Source: Platerodrilus igneus
Taxonomy: Eukaryota > Arthropoda > Insecta > Coleoptera > Lycidae
Direction of reading: 5' to 3'
DNA: 64,000 bases
Assembly: GCA_036346225.1 (NCBI GenBank)
Contig: JARFIW010000884.1
Span: forward strand, 2,684,501 to 2,748,500
In this document: positions 1 to 11,400 of the stretch, in pieces
Position numbering within the stretch: position 1 is the first letter of the stretch
Layout of the letters: every line of letters starts with the position of its first letter
Made by a program: the position numbers and the translations under genes
Notes under the pieces: generated by a model
What the model was told of the DNA's origin: nothing
The model's input: only the letters and a program-made list of their open reading frames with translations
Databases searched by the model: none

Positions 1-59
1 CGAAAATATTTTACAACATGAATAACATGTTTTTATAAATCTTTCATTTCCAATTCAAA

Positions 60-640
60 ATCTTTTGACAGTAAATTTAGAATGCGTTCCGTGCAGTCAT
101 GTTATTACAATCAAATCGATAAACTCTGAAATATTTCGTATATTTTTATGCATTTGGGCCATGTTTGCAGCATTATCCGTTTGGTACAATTGTTTTGTTT
201 TACATAAAGAAATAAAATCTTGTCTTAGTGAAATTAAAAAATCTGCAAATTGCTGCTCTCTGTGGAAGTGTTAATTGTGTCATAGAGAAATGAAAGACCT
301 TCGTCAGATGTTATTATTACACATATAATGGATGCATTGCGAATATTGGATCACTCTTCAATAGACATAATAACATATTGTTCTCTAAAATTCTAAAACA
401 TTTTTCGTGCTATCCTACATAAATCTCATCTAATAAGGTAGTTTAAATCATTTTCCTTGTCGGAGGCAAATAACCTGGTCTTTGAATTTTTAAACGTTGT
501 CCTAGTCCTTTTAGTTCATTGTTTCAATTCTTGCAAACTGCCCTTACACCTATTTTAACTTTGTCACTTTTTTCAATGTAATGCTTTGAAATAGGATCTT
601 TTTTTCTACCACTCACTCATATTTAACATGTAACAGATAA
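60..640 (-). pseudogene. hAT (BED-finger type) transposase fossil
   Basis: Read on the minus strand in more than one frame, this stretch gives a BED-like Cys pair (AVCKN), then RPGYLPPTRK and TTLLDE as found just after the BED finger in ZBED-like hAT transposases. Further on come SNIRNASII with ITSDEGLSF, and then a TDNAANMAQM-like segment, in the order expected for the DDE/RNase-H fold of hAT enzymes. The full protein would cut and paste DNA in the nucleus. Several stops and frameshifts interrupt it and no terminal repeats were seen. The assignment rests on motif order only. Confidence 0.55.
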
Positions 641-1860
641 ACTTTTGCAGTTGAATAAGATATGTTAACTAATATAAAATAAATTATTAAACTGTAGAAG
701 ATTTACATCGTACTTTCACTGAAGCATGAAGGTGGTCTAACAAATAAAACGTACTTTCAAAAGCGGAACTATAACCTTTTATAGATTTGCAGCCATTGCA
801 AGTATAAACAGGATATGACAGTAATATTGCTGTTTAGCTGTGCATTTTCCAACTTGCTGATGCATGTATTTTTGAATGTTTTACAATTATGAATCAGGAC
901 AGGATATGACTGAAATATTGCTGTATAGCTAGTTAGTAACATTTTACTTTTGGAATAATACAATTATGATTTTATGGATGTAGAAAAAGAACGCAATTAA
1001 GTCACAATATAATAAAATTTCAGTATAATATTTTGGCTGGTTTTTACTTTCGGAGGGTTTTATTTCGATCTAATTATGAATACACAAAAAAATTATTAAA
1101 AAGTTTTGATTTTTTAAAATCGGCAATTTTTGATTTTTTTTTTAAAATCGATTTTTCCAACCCTGCCAATAATGTTACTCCATAATCGTTAATACTTTTT
1201 ATCTACCTTTTTAAATATATCCTGCATTATAAAATATTTCATACCTCAGAATGTCTGTTGTCGTTTTTCTTTGCTTGTTTTTCTCCTTATCTTATATTGA
1301 AAACCTATTCCACCGTTAATGTTTAAATGTGTAAAATACTTTAGTTTTTGTAAATTTACTTATTCATTTGATAATTTGCTTTAAAAATTTTTCATTTTTA
1401 TGATTTTGGACAACATACCTTTAATTGTTTTTCATTCCCTAGATATTCAAAGTATCTTCTTTAAATTTCTTTAATATTTTCTCGGTTACCACTTCTCTAC
1501 ACCTTCACCCTCCTTCCATGCATGATTGATATATCTTTGGCATGAATAACGTAAAAAATTGTTATGACTTGTTGGAGCTGATGTTGGGTTGACACTTTTC
1601 AAACTGTGGGACTCATGAATCATGCCAATCTTGGAAAAAGTCAATATTAGCAGTTACAAAGATGGGAAATTTCTATTTCTTGTGTGTTTTCATTCGGGAG
1701 TTTTCACTTATTATTCTACACCGTTCCATCCCCCTTTCCTTCCTTAATTTATAACCTGATAATTTCATTGTTTTTTTCTTTTTTGTCTAACATATGGATG
1801 AGATGGTGTCACTTTTTTATACTCCTCTTGATTTTGGTAGTGATAGTTAATATTAGGTTT
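641..1860. other. no gene recognised
   Basis: AT-rich sequence without a convincing reading frame, splice-bounded exon or repeat end. Short A/T runs occur around 1085-1160. Confidence 0.5.
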
Positions 1861-1869
1861 CTGCGGACG

Positions 1870-2265
1870 TTGTCTGCTTCGTCAATTTGGAGTAGAGAGA
1901 GCTCTCATTGGATAATTGAGTGTCACAATCAATATTCAGAAAAAATCAATTTTTGGTGTGGCCTAATGGGGAATCGCCTAATCGAACCTTTCTTTTTTGA
2001 AGGAAATGTTAATGATGCGACGTTTTTACACTTTTTGGAAAATAAATTTGAAGAAGTGCTGGATGATCTGCCCCTAACAAAAAGGTACAAAATGGTTCTA
2101 CAGCAGGATGGAGCACTTGCATATATTTCATTTCCAGTAATAAAATGGCTTAACAATCATTTCCCAAACAAATGGATTGGCCGTTTCAGATAATGATTTA
2201 GCAATAGTTAAATGGGCAACCAGATCACCAAACATAACCCCACTAGACTACTTGTCATAAACTTG
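1870..2265 (+). pseudogene. IS630-Tc1-like DDE transposase fragment
   Basis: The downstream half of an open frame ending at 2193 matches the catalytic core of insect IS630/Tc1-type transposases: a WSRESSHW-like block, INFWCGLMGNRLIEPFFFEG, then LQQDGA carrying the second catalytic Asp, and HFPNKWIGR. After a frameshift near 2193 the next frame gives ATRSPNITPLDYL, the third catalytic region (usually RSPDLTPLDFF; here the first D is N). The N-terminal DNA-binding part was not seen and inverted repeats were not found, so this is a dead remnant. The first part of the open frame (from 1684) looks unrelated and AT-driven. Confidence 0.7.
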
Positions 2266-2269
2266 AAAT

Positions 2270-3087
2270 TGTAAGTGTTGGATCGTTTGCAACTGGTACA
2301 AAGGATACAATAGTCCTTTTGACATCATTGGCGTATAGACTATTTAAATATGTTGCAACAAAAGACAAAATGGTTATCAACTCCATGTGAGATTAAAATT
2401 GGGACTTTGATTTTAATAAAAGAGAATAACATTCCTCCATCATGATGTTTAGGTCATGTGGAATCTTTACATATTGGATCTAAAATAATTCGCGTTAGCA
2501 GACTTTAAAACTATGTATAATCTATCAAAAGGACCTATGGTTAAATTGTGTCCTCTTTCAATTGTGGAGATGTCTAATAATTTTTATTTTACATCAATTG
2601 GTGTTTACAGTGTATATATTAGTATTAAGTTATAAAATAAGTCCTTTCATTCTAATTTTGATTGGTGGTATGCTAAGCACATTCACTTATGCCTCGTTAT
2701 TATCAAACCTAATGTCTACCTTTCCGTATTTTCTTTCTTTAAACATTGAATAAAAAAAATTGAACGGAGGGCATGTGTTAGTCGGCTTGCTCGTATGGTC
2801 GACAAAATGGTACATTAACGTTATTATTTGGTTGATTCGCCCTATATTTTAATGGTTTCTTTGGAATACAGTTCACGAAGAAAGAGTGCGGTTTTGGCAG
2901 AAAATATGTGATTTTCTAATTAGTATAAGATGTACATTGGTCCATACAAATATGAGTACATAATTTTGAAAATGGGGTAAACGTGTAACGATGAAATAAT
3001 AAGATACGTAATAACTACTTAAAGTAAGTCATTCTTCAGGGATTTAAAAATGAATGAACCTATTTCGAAATTGACTATTTGGTGCAG
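2270..3087. other. no gene recognised
   Basis: AT-rich DNA with a few short hydrophobic frames (for example 2562-2753 on the plus strand) that look like composition artefacts. Nothing recognisable was seen. Confidence 0.4.
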
Positions 3088-3177
3088 GAAAACGTCATTG
3101 GTTGTTTTCTAGACGAAAACAACTTGAACTTAATGCATATGCTGGTCCAGCCGTAGAACTAATATCTAAAATCATTT
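3088..3177 (+). CDS. unassigned exon-like segment
   Basis: A 90-nt open segment lies between a plausible acceptor (ggtgcag) and a donor (gtaagtg). It codes for a basic, non-repetitive peptide containing SRRKQLEL and AGPAVELI, whose composition is more gene-like than its AT-rich surroundings. I do not recognise the protein. Its end phase does not match the next plus-strand coding segment at 4111, so it is not obviously part of the RNPC3-like gene. It could be a lone exon of another gene or chance. Confidence 0.25.
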
Positions 3178-4110
3178 GTAAGTGAAAGATAAGCTATGAA
3201 TAATTGAATAATCAAATATAAGAAATAAAATTTAAATTGTAATATTTCGCAAGTCTTTCTTAAACTTTAGAAGATGCATTTAGATACAAAACTACAATCA
3301 AAATATGAGCATGTGTAAAATCATTTAAATTAACCTGCATACCTATCTAAAAAGTTATTTCCCTTTCATTAAGTAAAACGGAAATCTTGAAATTTAAGAA
3401 ACCAATTAACTATTTTGATTTTCGATGAATGTCTGGAAACATCAACTAAACTAACAAAATCCAATAAATTCCCATGTAATTAAGATGCATAACTTATAAT
3501 TAACAAAAGGTACAATCTCTTGAAAAAGCCAAAACAGGCTATCACATAATAAGATCCAATAGTATTTTCGTGTAGAGAATACTCTCTTTTGGATTTTATT
3601 GAAAATTTTGTGTACAGTCAGTAATTAATTCTTCATATCACATAATAAACATATGTTTATCCATGGAACATGGCATTGTTAATGCGGTACCGAAGAATGG
3701 ATTCTGGAATAGCACTAGTACATGATATTTTAACCATTACATGGTGTTAACCTTGAGTACAGTGTTGTCAACAGACGTTTTGAAAAAAAAAATTACATGT
3801 GCATAACATATCTTCTTAATCCTAGGGGTTGCATCATTTTTAAAGCACCTGTTAGTTGGTGATACTATAGTTTTCGTTCATGATTTCAATTTTACATATT
3901 CATTGGCGATCACTAATGATTCACTACGAGGATGTTTATTAGAACAACACAATTTGAAATATAGCAAATCGATCATTGCAGTATATTAAAAGGATCATTA
4001 CATTTCTACAAACCTTTATAATGGCATTATGCAGCCATTTTAAAATAATAACCATGTTCTGTTTTTTTTTATTAGCACAACTTAACTATTTATTTTCATT
4101 TTTTATGTAG
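3178..4110. other. no gene recognised; intron-like DNA
   Basis: AT-rich sequence ending in a pyrimidine-rich acceptor just before 4111. An open stretch around 3875-3990 was noted but not recognised. If the RNPC3-like gene is real, part of this is its intron. Confidence 0.4.
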
Positions 4111-4995
4111 GAAAAATACAAGATTAGATTTGTCAAGCAGTGAAAGATTGGATAGTGAATTATCTATAAAACCCTGTAGCACTGCAACTAAATTGTATAA
4201 ATTTGCTCTTGAAAATGACAAACTCAAGAGATCTGCTAGTGCACCAAGTCCAATGGATAATATTAAATCCATTGAAGAAAACTTCCTCAAATCCTTAAAT
4301 TCGGAAAAATTACCTAACATTAGCAAGATACGGCGAAAAGCTCGTAAGCTCGTAAATAGAATAAATCGGAACAATGAAACAATCAAATTTTCAAGTATCG
4401 AAAGTATTAAAACAGTGAATACAAGTGACCAATCTTATGTGTTACAATCTAAATGGGATCAACAATCTGCAGAGCCAGATACTATTACACAAAAAAAGTT
4501 ATATACTTGTGTGCCACAGAATTACTATACAATTAAAGATGGCATAATAGTTAAGCTTACCAACACAGAATGTCAAGCAAAAGCTCTTCCATGCATACAA
4601 AAATTAACTATTGATGAAATTAAACACATACCTAAATTTGAAAATTACGAAAAGGAGTTCCTTCCAAGGTAATCTTTTTAAAAATAACAAAATAATTACT
4701 AACACTGTTTTAGGTTTTATATCTAAAAAATTTGAATAACAATATAAAGGAAATTGACCTAAAACGCCTATTTAAAAATTATGACACGAATGGAGAAGTG
4801 AGCTACAAGATAATGAATGGAAAAATGAGGGGACAGGCTTTTATCACATTTGCAGGTAATTAAAAGAAATTATTAATTATGTTTAATTGTAAATTTATAG
4901 ATGAAGTTATTGCTTCACGAGCTTTAGATGATTTAAATGGTACTGTTCTTAAAAACAAACCTGTCATTATACAATTCGGCCATGGTAAGGGTTGA
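4111..4995 (+). CDS. RNPC3: RNPC3-like (U11/U12-65K) C-terminal exons, frame-disrupted
   Basis: Three exons are visible: 4111-4668, 4714-4855 and 4901-4995 (stop TGA). The first follows a polypyrimidine acceptor and encodes a Ser/Lys-rich linker ending IPKFENYEKEFLP. The next two encode an RRM: an RNP2-like VLYLKNL, an RNP1-like MRGQAFITFA, then ALDDLNGTVL and PVIIQFGHG. This linker plus final RRM is the pattern of RNPC3, which bridges U11 and U12 snRNAs in the minor spliceosome. The 45-nt intron 4669-4713 has a TACTAAC-like branch site, but exon 1 ends in phase 2 while the RRM frame needs phase 0, so splicing as drawn gives an early stop. This is either an inactivating indel or a sequence error. 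The N-terminal RRM was not found upstream. Confidence 0.65.
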
Positions 4996-5798
4996 AAATA
5001 TGTAATCCTTTGATATTAGAATCTGTGTTGCAAGTACTAAGGGTGAATAAGAACAAAAGATTGCATTTAACCTAAGAACTAGTAACGATGATAAATATTT
5101 TGTAGATATTTAAAATAAATTGTATTAAAATGAAGAAGTTAAATGTGAGAACCATTGTTAAATAATGTTAAGTAAATAAACAAGTGGATTGTGAATTTCT
5201 GTTTTTTATATTAGTGAACACAGAATGTAGTTATATTTAAAGTTGATTTAGCACATTGAATTTTTATGTTCGTTCCATGATGTTTCCTAGCATTATCATA
5301 TCCTAACCACATGTTCCTCAAACCTACTAAGTTTGCAAATAACCTTCGTTGCATAATTTAGAAAACTGAAAACATTACCTGACCTAATAAAGGGTGGGCC
5401 ATATGTTGCTTAAAATATCCGTAAAAACTCGCATGCCTTGAATTTTCGTTTCTACAGATGTTGTTACCAAGCTTGTTTGGCACTACGAAGCCAGTGTAAG
5501 GATTGTAACCATTGAGTGGTCTAGCTGTAGCCGGTGAGGGGTGAGTATAGTAAAAAGTTGTAGCTTGGGTTGTCTAACAACTCTGCAACGCAACTGGTAG
5601 TTGGACGTAAAAACAGTATTAACGACAAATTCTGTTGAGTACCTCCAGTAATATAGTAATGCTAGGTGGTAGTGAATTACATGAACCTCTTCAAGGCAAA
5701 CAATATATAATTAAATACATAAATAAATAGACAAATAGATAAAATGAACAAAAAAGAGCCTTTATAGGAAGTTGTTTTTGTTAACTGTAAATTTTTTT
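4996..5798. other. downstream of RNPC3-like gene; no other gene seen
   Basis: Holds the presumed 3' UTR of the preceding gene and AT-rich spacer, ending at the (ATT)n tail of the minus-strand LINE. Confidence 0.4.
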
Positions 5799-6539
5799 TC
5801 ATAATAATAATAATAATAATACTTCAACTTTACCAATCCCATATATCATTTAAAAATTTCTCAAGTGAATAATATGGACGGCTGCACAGCAAGGTCAACA
5901 ACATAGACCTAAACTTAACGAATGCAGTAGAAGATTTAATGTTAGTTGGTAGCTTGTCAAAAAGTGAAGGAGCAGTGTAATTGAATGAATTTTTGAATAA
6001 TGATGTATTGGGAATGGGTTTGTAAATAGCTATAGCTATTCTTGCATTATGATGATGAAGGGAATTTGCACTTATATATAGTGAACGGTTTTTCCAAAAC
6101 AATATTAGCACTTCATAAATAGGAGCTTAATTAATATTCTGAATGTTCTTTTTTGCAGCTTAAATATGGTCAGTTTTATTATTGGATGAATTTTCCCAGA
6201 AAGCGATTCCATAATGAAGTCTGGATTCGAATAGTGCATAATAAACTTTTTTCTACGTCCGTTATAAAACTCGCATTTTTTAAAATTATTTTCCTTTTCA
6301 TATAGTACGTGATTATTGAATCGATCAAAAAGCGTTAAAAAAAGTGCCCTACCGGTTCATATTTTCACGCTTTTGCGTTAAAAAAATAGTCGTAGCGTGA
6401 CATTTTTTAACGCAATTAAAAATGTTTGTGCAAACGTAGTGTGCTTTTAATGCTTCGCTCTATGTCATAAATTAATCATCAGAACTGTTCTTAAAGATTT
6501 GAGATAGCTACCTGTTATCCAGTTAATAAAAGTAGTGTG

Positions 6540-6845
6540 ATGGATAATGATAGTGATGAGTCATTTATCTGCACACCGAAGACGTAGTTCAAACGACAAA
6601 TGCAGCTACAATGAATCGTTTGCTTGAGAAATCCAAGGAGCAGTATTTAAAGGAATATAATTTTATCAAATTTATTTATCTACGGACGTAGACAAAATTT
6701 TATATGAAACTCTTGAGTAAAGTAACTTTTTTTCACTTGTAGGAATTGCCGCACTCACCTTCGACTCTGTGGTCAAATTTTCCTACTCGTGAAAAAGTAT
6801 TATTTTACTTACTTGTTGCAAAAATAAATATTAAAGAACTGTGAA
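6540..6845 (+). pseudogene. N-terminal fragment of a Crypton-like tyrosine-recombinase protein
   Basis: A plus-strand ATG at 6540 starts MDNDSDESFICTPK; after frameshifts follow ATMNRLLEKSKEQYLKEYNF and later ELPHSPSTLWSNFPTREK. The LLPEKSRE-x-Y-x-x-EY...STLWS order is the usual N-terminal (SAM-like, DNA-binding) region of a large arthropod family of tyrosine-recombinase proteins, whose core and C-terminus are seen separately at 57483-58940. It lies in DNA that interrupts LINE A. No catalytic residues fall in this fragment. Confidence 0.55.
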
Positions 6846-8171
6846 GAGTCATTTCCCTTAATACATTGTTTAGCAGGTAGCAAACTGATACCAATTTGGC
6901 TGCCAGCTCACTTAAATGAATTCACATTTTGATCGATTTTTAATCCTAAGAATTTAGTATTAGTTACGAATTTTAGAGAGTGGTATAAAGAATTATCAGA
7001 CGGTTGATTATTTGGCTTGAAAATCAAGTAACATGTTTTCTTCTTGTTCATTAGTTTGTTGATATTAAACCAGTTTTCAGATGATTTTAAATCATCATGT
7101 ATATTGTTGTTTAATTGATGTATTGATGTGGCTGCCCATTGTAGGCTCATGTAATCTGCGAATAGTGTACATTTAGCATGTTTAATTGAAGATGCAAAAT
7201 CATTTATATACTACAAGCAGACTAAAGGGCCAAACACGGAGCCCTGCGGTACCTCTAACTCGACTTGTACTCTATGAGAGTATGGCAATTTGTTAATTTG
7301 AATACTCTACCGATTGTGTTCTATTGCTGAGGTAAGAAGATACACATGTATTAGCTACTCCACGGATACCATAATGATGTAGCATATTTATGAGGATAGT
7401 TTGATTAACTGAATCAAATGCGTTACTGAGATCAACAAATTCTGCAACTGTGAAAGAACCTATAGTATTTAGGGAATTGTAGGTGCTGAATGGAAAATTA
7501 ACAATTGCATCAATAGTAGATTTTTTTGGACGGAAACCGAACTGAGTTGCGTCAAAGGTATTAATTTTGCTAATAAAATTAATTATTTGGGATTTAATAA
7601 TAATCTCGATAGCTTTATAGAAGGTAGGTATAAGCGAAATAGGTCTATAGTTATTAACACAATATAAAGCACCCTTATAAAGAGGTAGAATAATCGCATG
7701 CTTTAGTCAATTTGGAAAAATGCCTATTTCAAATGAACAGTGAATTAGATTCGTCAGATAATCCAAAATATTTAAGGGTAAGTTGAGTAATGTCTTAGGC
7801 GGTATGTTGTCATAGCCCGAACAGTTTTTATTTTTAAAGTTGTTTATAACTTTAAGATTTCGATGGTAGTAGTGGGATGCAGAAAAAAGCTATCACAAGT
7901 TGTAGGTTTCACATACCTTAAATATTCTGTTGCATAAGAGCAGTGTAAATTATTATTTACAATTAAGTTTTGTGCAGCTGTAGTGAGATCGGTATTTAAT
8001 TTATCAGGTATGCTATCTGAAGTACAATTATCAAGTTTAAGTGTATAAATTTTAGGAATATCTTTTTTTGTTAATTCACTTACTATTTTCCATGTTTATT
8101 TTTGGATTTTGAAATAGTCATTTTGATAAAACTTTTTGGCCTGATTGATAACGTTATTAAAAATTCTTTAT

Positions 8172-8182
8172 AGAGATAGTAA
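8172..8182. repeat. target-site duplication, left copy (RTE insertion)
   Basis: An 11-bp sequence AGAGATAGTAA sits immediately left of the simple-repeat tail of the RTE-like element and recurs at 9945-9955. Removing the insert rejoins LINE A coding sequence: both edges encode a YYL-containing segment in the matching frame. Confidence 0.85.
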
Positions 8183-9944
8183 CAACAACACCACCACCAC
8201 CACCAATCACGGTATTCCATTTCAGGGTAATAAAACCTAGCACTTCTATCTGGAAGGATATGCAGAGTATAGCTCACGGCTACTACACTACTTCTACTCC
8301 CAGCACCATTCACAATATTTCTCCACATCCCTCAGCCCCTACACACTTCATTTGCCTCTGCAACCTTCATACATTGCTTTTGACATGCTCTTTTGTTCCT
8401 CAAACTTTTCACCTGTTGTTCTTTCAGAACCTTCTCTACTACATCTAACCATCTTTTACGCGGTCTGCCCCTTGCAGCTCTTGCATATATGTGTTTGGTA
8501 AGTATATCCTCATTCATTCTTTCCACATACCCAAACCGTCTAAGCGTGCTTCGTTCGCTTAACTCCTTAAGGGTCATTTGCACCCCACTGCTCTGACCCA
8601 TTCATTTGACACCTTGATGTTTTTCCACACACATTTATTAGGAACCCCATTCCTGCAGCATTTAAGGACTAACATGGTTCTTCTGTCAGACCAAAGTTTC
8701 ACTCCCATACACAATGGTTGGCACAAACACACTGTTGTAAATGGTTAGCTTTGCATTTATACTCGATCCTTCATTTCTGTTCACTGCCCATTACTTCAAG
8801 ACACGTTTCTTCCAGGATTTTTCCCTTCTCTCTATTCCATCATCCAGCTTTCCATTGCTCAAAAACTTTCTACCAAGGTACACGAAGTCATTCACTTTCT
8901 CTATCGTGTCATTGTCCATACTAAATACAAAGTCATCAATACTGTCATCACTGTCAAACATCATTATTTTTGACTTATTTACCTTTGCTTGTTCTATACA
9001 CAACTTTATCAATTTGCACAAACATTCAATCAGCACTTTGGACCCACACTTATGCGTTTCACTTATTACACCTGCACCTTACGCTTTGCCATTCTTCAAA
9101 GTTCACACAGCCTTCCATACTTCACCTACACCGCATTAGAGCTTTATACTATTACCTACATTTTTGATCAGTACATTACTGCTCTCTTCATCATCTGTAT
9201 CCTTTGCTACCACCATACAGCATCGTAAAATACTCCTTCCAACAGTTTCTCACGCTCGTTTCATCCCAAACAATTTCACTTCTACTGTAAACAACGTCAT
9301 TCACACGTTTATTTCCACCCTTCCTTGCCTTCCTTATCCATTTCCAAAACCAGTTTTTATTCCCTTCAAAATCACTCTGTATTTTTTCACCCTCCCTCTC
9401 CTTTGGTTGCTTTTTGCTTGCCTTCACTACTTCTTTTGCATATCGCCTTTTCTCTTTATATACTTCCCGAAGTTGCTGTCTTAACTCAACATCTTTTTCT
9501 GCAATCATTCTCTTATATGCCACTCTCTTTTCCTTAATAACTTTTTTGACCTCATCGTTCCACCATGCATTTTTATTAGATGTACCAATCATTGTTATTT
9601 CACAGACTTTCTAAGCACGTTTCATTACACCGTTCTTCAAACAATCCCATGCTTTCTCCACATCTTCAGACATCAGAGCACTTTCCCATTCTTGTTCGCA
9701 GCCATACAACTCCATCTTCAACATAGTAGTGTACTCTCTTGAGTCGACTCTTCCAACAAGCAATCTACTTTCACTCTTGATTGTTTCGTATTCTGATTTC
9801 CTTTCTGCACCCACTTTCGGCTAAGATCAGTTGGGCAAAATCAGAACATGATCGGTTCCACATTCAGACCCTCTCATTACTCTCGTGTTTTTCACCAGTT
9901 GTCCTAGACTTTCATCAACTTCAACCAAATCAATTATACTTCAG
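8183..9944 (-). mobile_element. RTE-like LINE nested in LINE A, 5'-truncated and internally deleted
   Basis: Minus-strand reading gives, in order, AERKSEYETIKSESRLLVGR (9814-9611), the charged NAWWNDEVKKVIKEKR region (9592-9191), a LKNGKA-GAGVI finger segment near 9130, then abruptly KVNKSKIMMF and VNDFVYLGRKFLSNGKLDDGIE (9036-8791). Next come SETL, FGYVERMNEDILTKHIY, GRPRKRW and SLRNKRACQKQCM (8601-8332), and finally HILPDRSARFYYPEMEYRDW. This order is the C-terminal half of the RTE-like pol common in insects. The RT palm with its YADD box is missing, so there is an internal deletion near 9000-9040. The element ends in a (GGT)n/(GTT)n simple repeat (8182-8208), and simple-repeat tails are typical of RTE elements. 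Flanking 11-bp duplications define the insertion. Confidence 0.85.
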
Positions 9945-9955
9945 AGAGATAGTAA
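9945..9955. repeat. target-site duplication, right copy (RTE insertion)
   Basis: Second copy of the 11-bp AGAGATAGTAA that flanks the RTE-like insertion; the first copy is at 8172-8182. Confidence 0.85.
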
Positions 9956-10229
9956 TGCCTAATAAATGATGAATCGAGGAAAGATCTATAAATAAGATGT
10001 GAGGATTTTTTATTTTTGCGGCTATTATGCCCTTTGTTAACCTTTTTTTTTGTTTTAAATTTTACTACTGGGTACGCTGTTTCAAAAGCCATAGATATTG
10101 ACTGAGTTAAAGCTTTAAAGCTCTCATTTATGTCAGTGATTGGAAGTATCTCAATTTGTGAACATAAATTCATAAAGGTGGTAATGTTGTCACTTTATAT
10201 TCTGCTTTTATTAAGTGCAAGCTTGCATT

Positions 10230-10782
10230 TGTATCAGTTGTGTAGAGTTCTCTTTATAACATTCTCATATAGACTTAGAAAAGTTCAAAGGAGATACCTC
10301 AAGGCAGCATATTTTTTTGCTTGGCTATTACTATCTTCCTTCAACCTTGAGAACTTACAAAGAAGACCTTTCTACAAACTTATTTTCTTATTTAATCAAT
10401 AATGCAGTAGACTTTAGCACGATGTTATCCAGGATCTCCCTTCATATACCAAGATTGGGATCCTGACATAACAGTACTTCTTATTAATCACAACTGCATA
10501 CAAACTTACTAATTAAATCTCCACTACACTAAATAATTTTTAACTATAAACTGTGAAAATCTTATTGATATATTTAATACAATTATTCCTAGTATAAATT
10601 AGCAATCAAACAATAGATTTGCGTGTCTAAATTCTAGTCAGATCACATAATCTTAGTATTATTTTTAACCTACTACACAATCTATGTTTGCCAGTTCATG
10701 TAGATTGTAAATGTTTGTTAATATTCTCCTTACCCTGTAATTGGAACAGACTCCCTGTAGGATATTCTAAAAATAAATAAAT
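10230..10782 (+). mobile_element. 3' end of a plus-strand non-LTR retrotransposon
   Basis: The plus strand reads SYRLRKVQRRYLKAAYF, then LENLQRRPFYKLIFLF and, after a frameshift, further segments like the C-terminal domain of Jockey-type ORF2 (KVQ-RRFLR...LESLE-RR...FLFKI). A CNWNRLP motif at about 10738 resembles the usual VxxWNSLP near the ORF end. An AAATA-type tail at 10770-10782 marks the 3' end. Its orientation is opposite to LINE A, which it abuts. Stops and frameshifts make it dead. Confidence 0.6.
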
Positions 10783-10859
10783 ACGATGCCATACAGTGAA
10801 TTCAGAACTACATCGTGATATGTTAACGAACTTTTTACTGCAGCAATTGAATGAGTTTT

Positions 10860-11400
10860 GATTTCAACAAGATAATAGTACAAACCTCTTCATTCCTCAA
10901 TGCTCTACTCGAAGGTACTACATTGGCCAGGAAGCAAGTTTTTACCAGGAAATTTTGAATTTTGCCAAATCTTTGCTATTTCAAACAAGGTAGAGATCTT
11001 TAACGTGCGTGACAACACACACACATGCACATGGGACCTACATTTTACCTCTCCCTTGTCCTAACAAGGGCATATTTTCGTGAAAAATGCTCGCCTAATA
11101 TTTTCAAATGGTCCGTCGGAAATCTAACATCTTGCGACAACACCATTGGACTTCTTTTCTTTTTAGGGCTATTTGAAAGGAAAAGTGCCAATCATCCAAG
11201 ACCTAATAACAATATTTCACAAGAAACTGACTTTTGTTTGGAAAGGTCATCGAAGATTTTGACATTCGGATGCAAACCTGCAATTTGAGTCGTGATGTCA
11301 TATAAATGGTATTGCTTTTCATACATAATTGAATTATATTCAACTTCCATTTTCATTCAATATTTTCTATGTTAGCTGACGATCTACATTTCCTTTCATT
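10860..11400 (+). pseudogene. IS630-Tc1-like transposase fossil
   Basis: Plus-strand frames give FQQDN (second catalytic region) near 10863 and, further on, TTPLDFF followed by GYLKGKVPIIQDL (third catalytic region, 11140-11200) and a helical tail ending NLSRDVI. The same motif spacing is seen in the transposase at 26552-27658. Many frame breaks and extra sequence lie between the motifs, and inverted repeats were not seen. Confidence 0.4.

Larger units (their letters stand above)
5799..10173 (-). mobile_element. LINE A: minus-strand non-LTR retrotransposon, inactivated and twice interrupted
   Basis: On the minus strand from 10173 to about 5800 the sequence reads as ORF2 of a non-LTR retrotransposon in several frames. 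In order come a linker (9934-10173), then after the RTE insertion INQAKKFYQND, QFGFRPKKSTIDAI, FVDLSNAFDSVNQ, a PQGSVFGPL-like block, and the catalytic box at 7148-7162. That box reads FADYM, so the second Asp of the usual YADD/FADD is lost. The thumb follows at 6908-7150, and the C-terminus with LFDKLPTNIK and YSLEKFLND at 5830-6111. An (ATT)n tail at 5803-5822 marks the 3' end. Foreign DNA interrupts it at about 6245-6890 and at 8183-9944. The clade is uncertain; the C-terminal style is Jockey/CR1-like. Confidence 0.75.

Noticed and set aside
65..274. Plus-strand 69-residue frame
   Set aside because: The opposite strand gives an hAT transposase signal over the same bases; the plus-strand frame has no family features.
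8260..9614. Many plus-strand open frames
   Set aside because: They are antisense shadows of the minus-strand RTE-like pol, whose motifs are clear.
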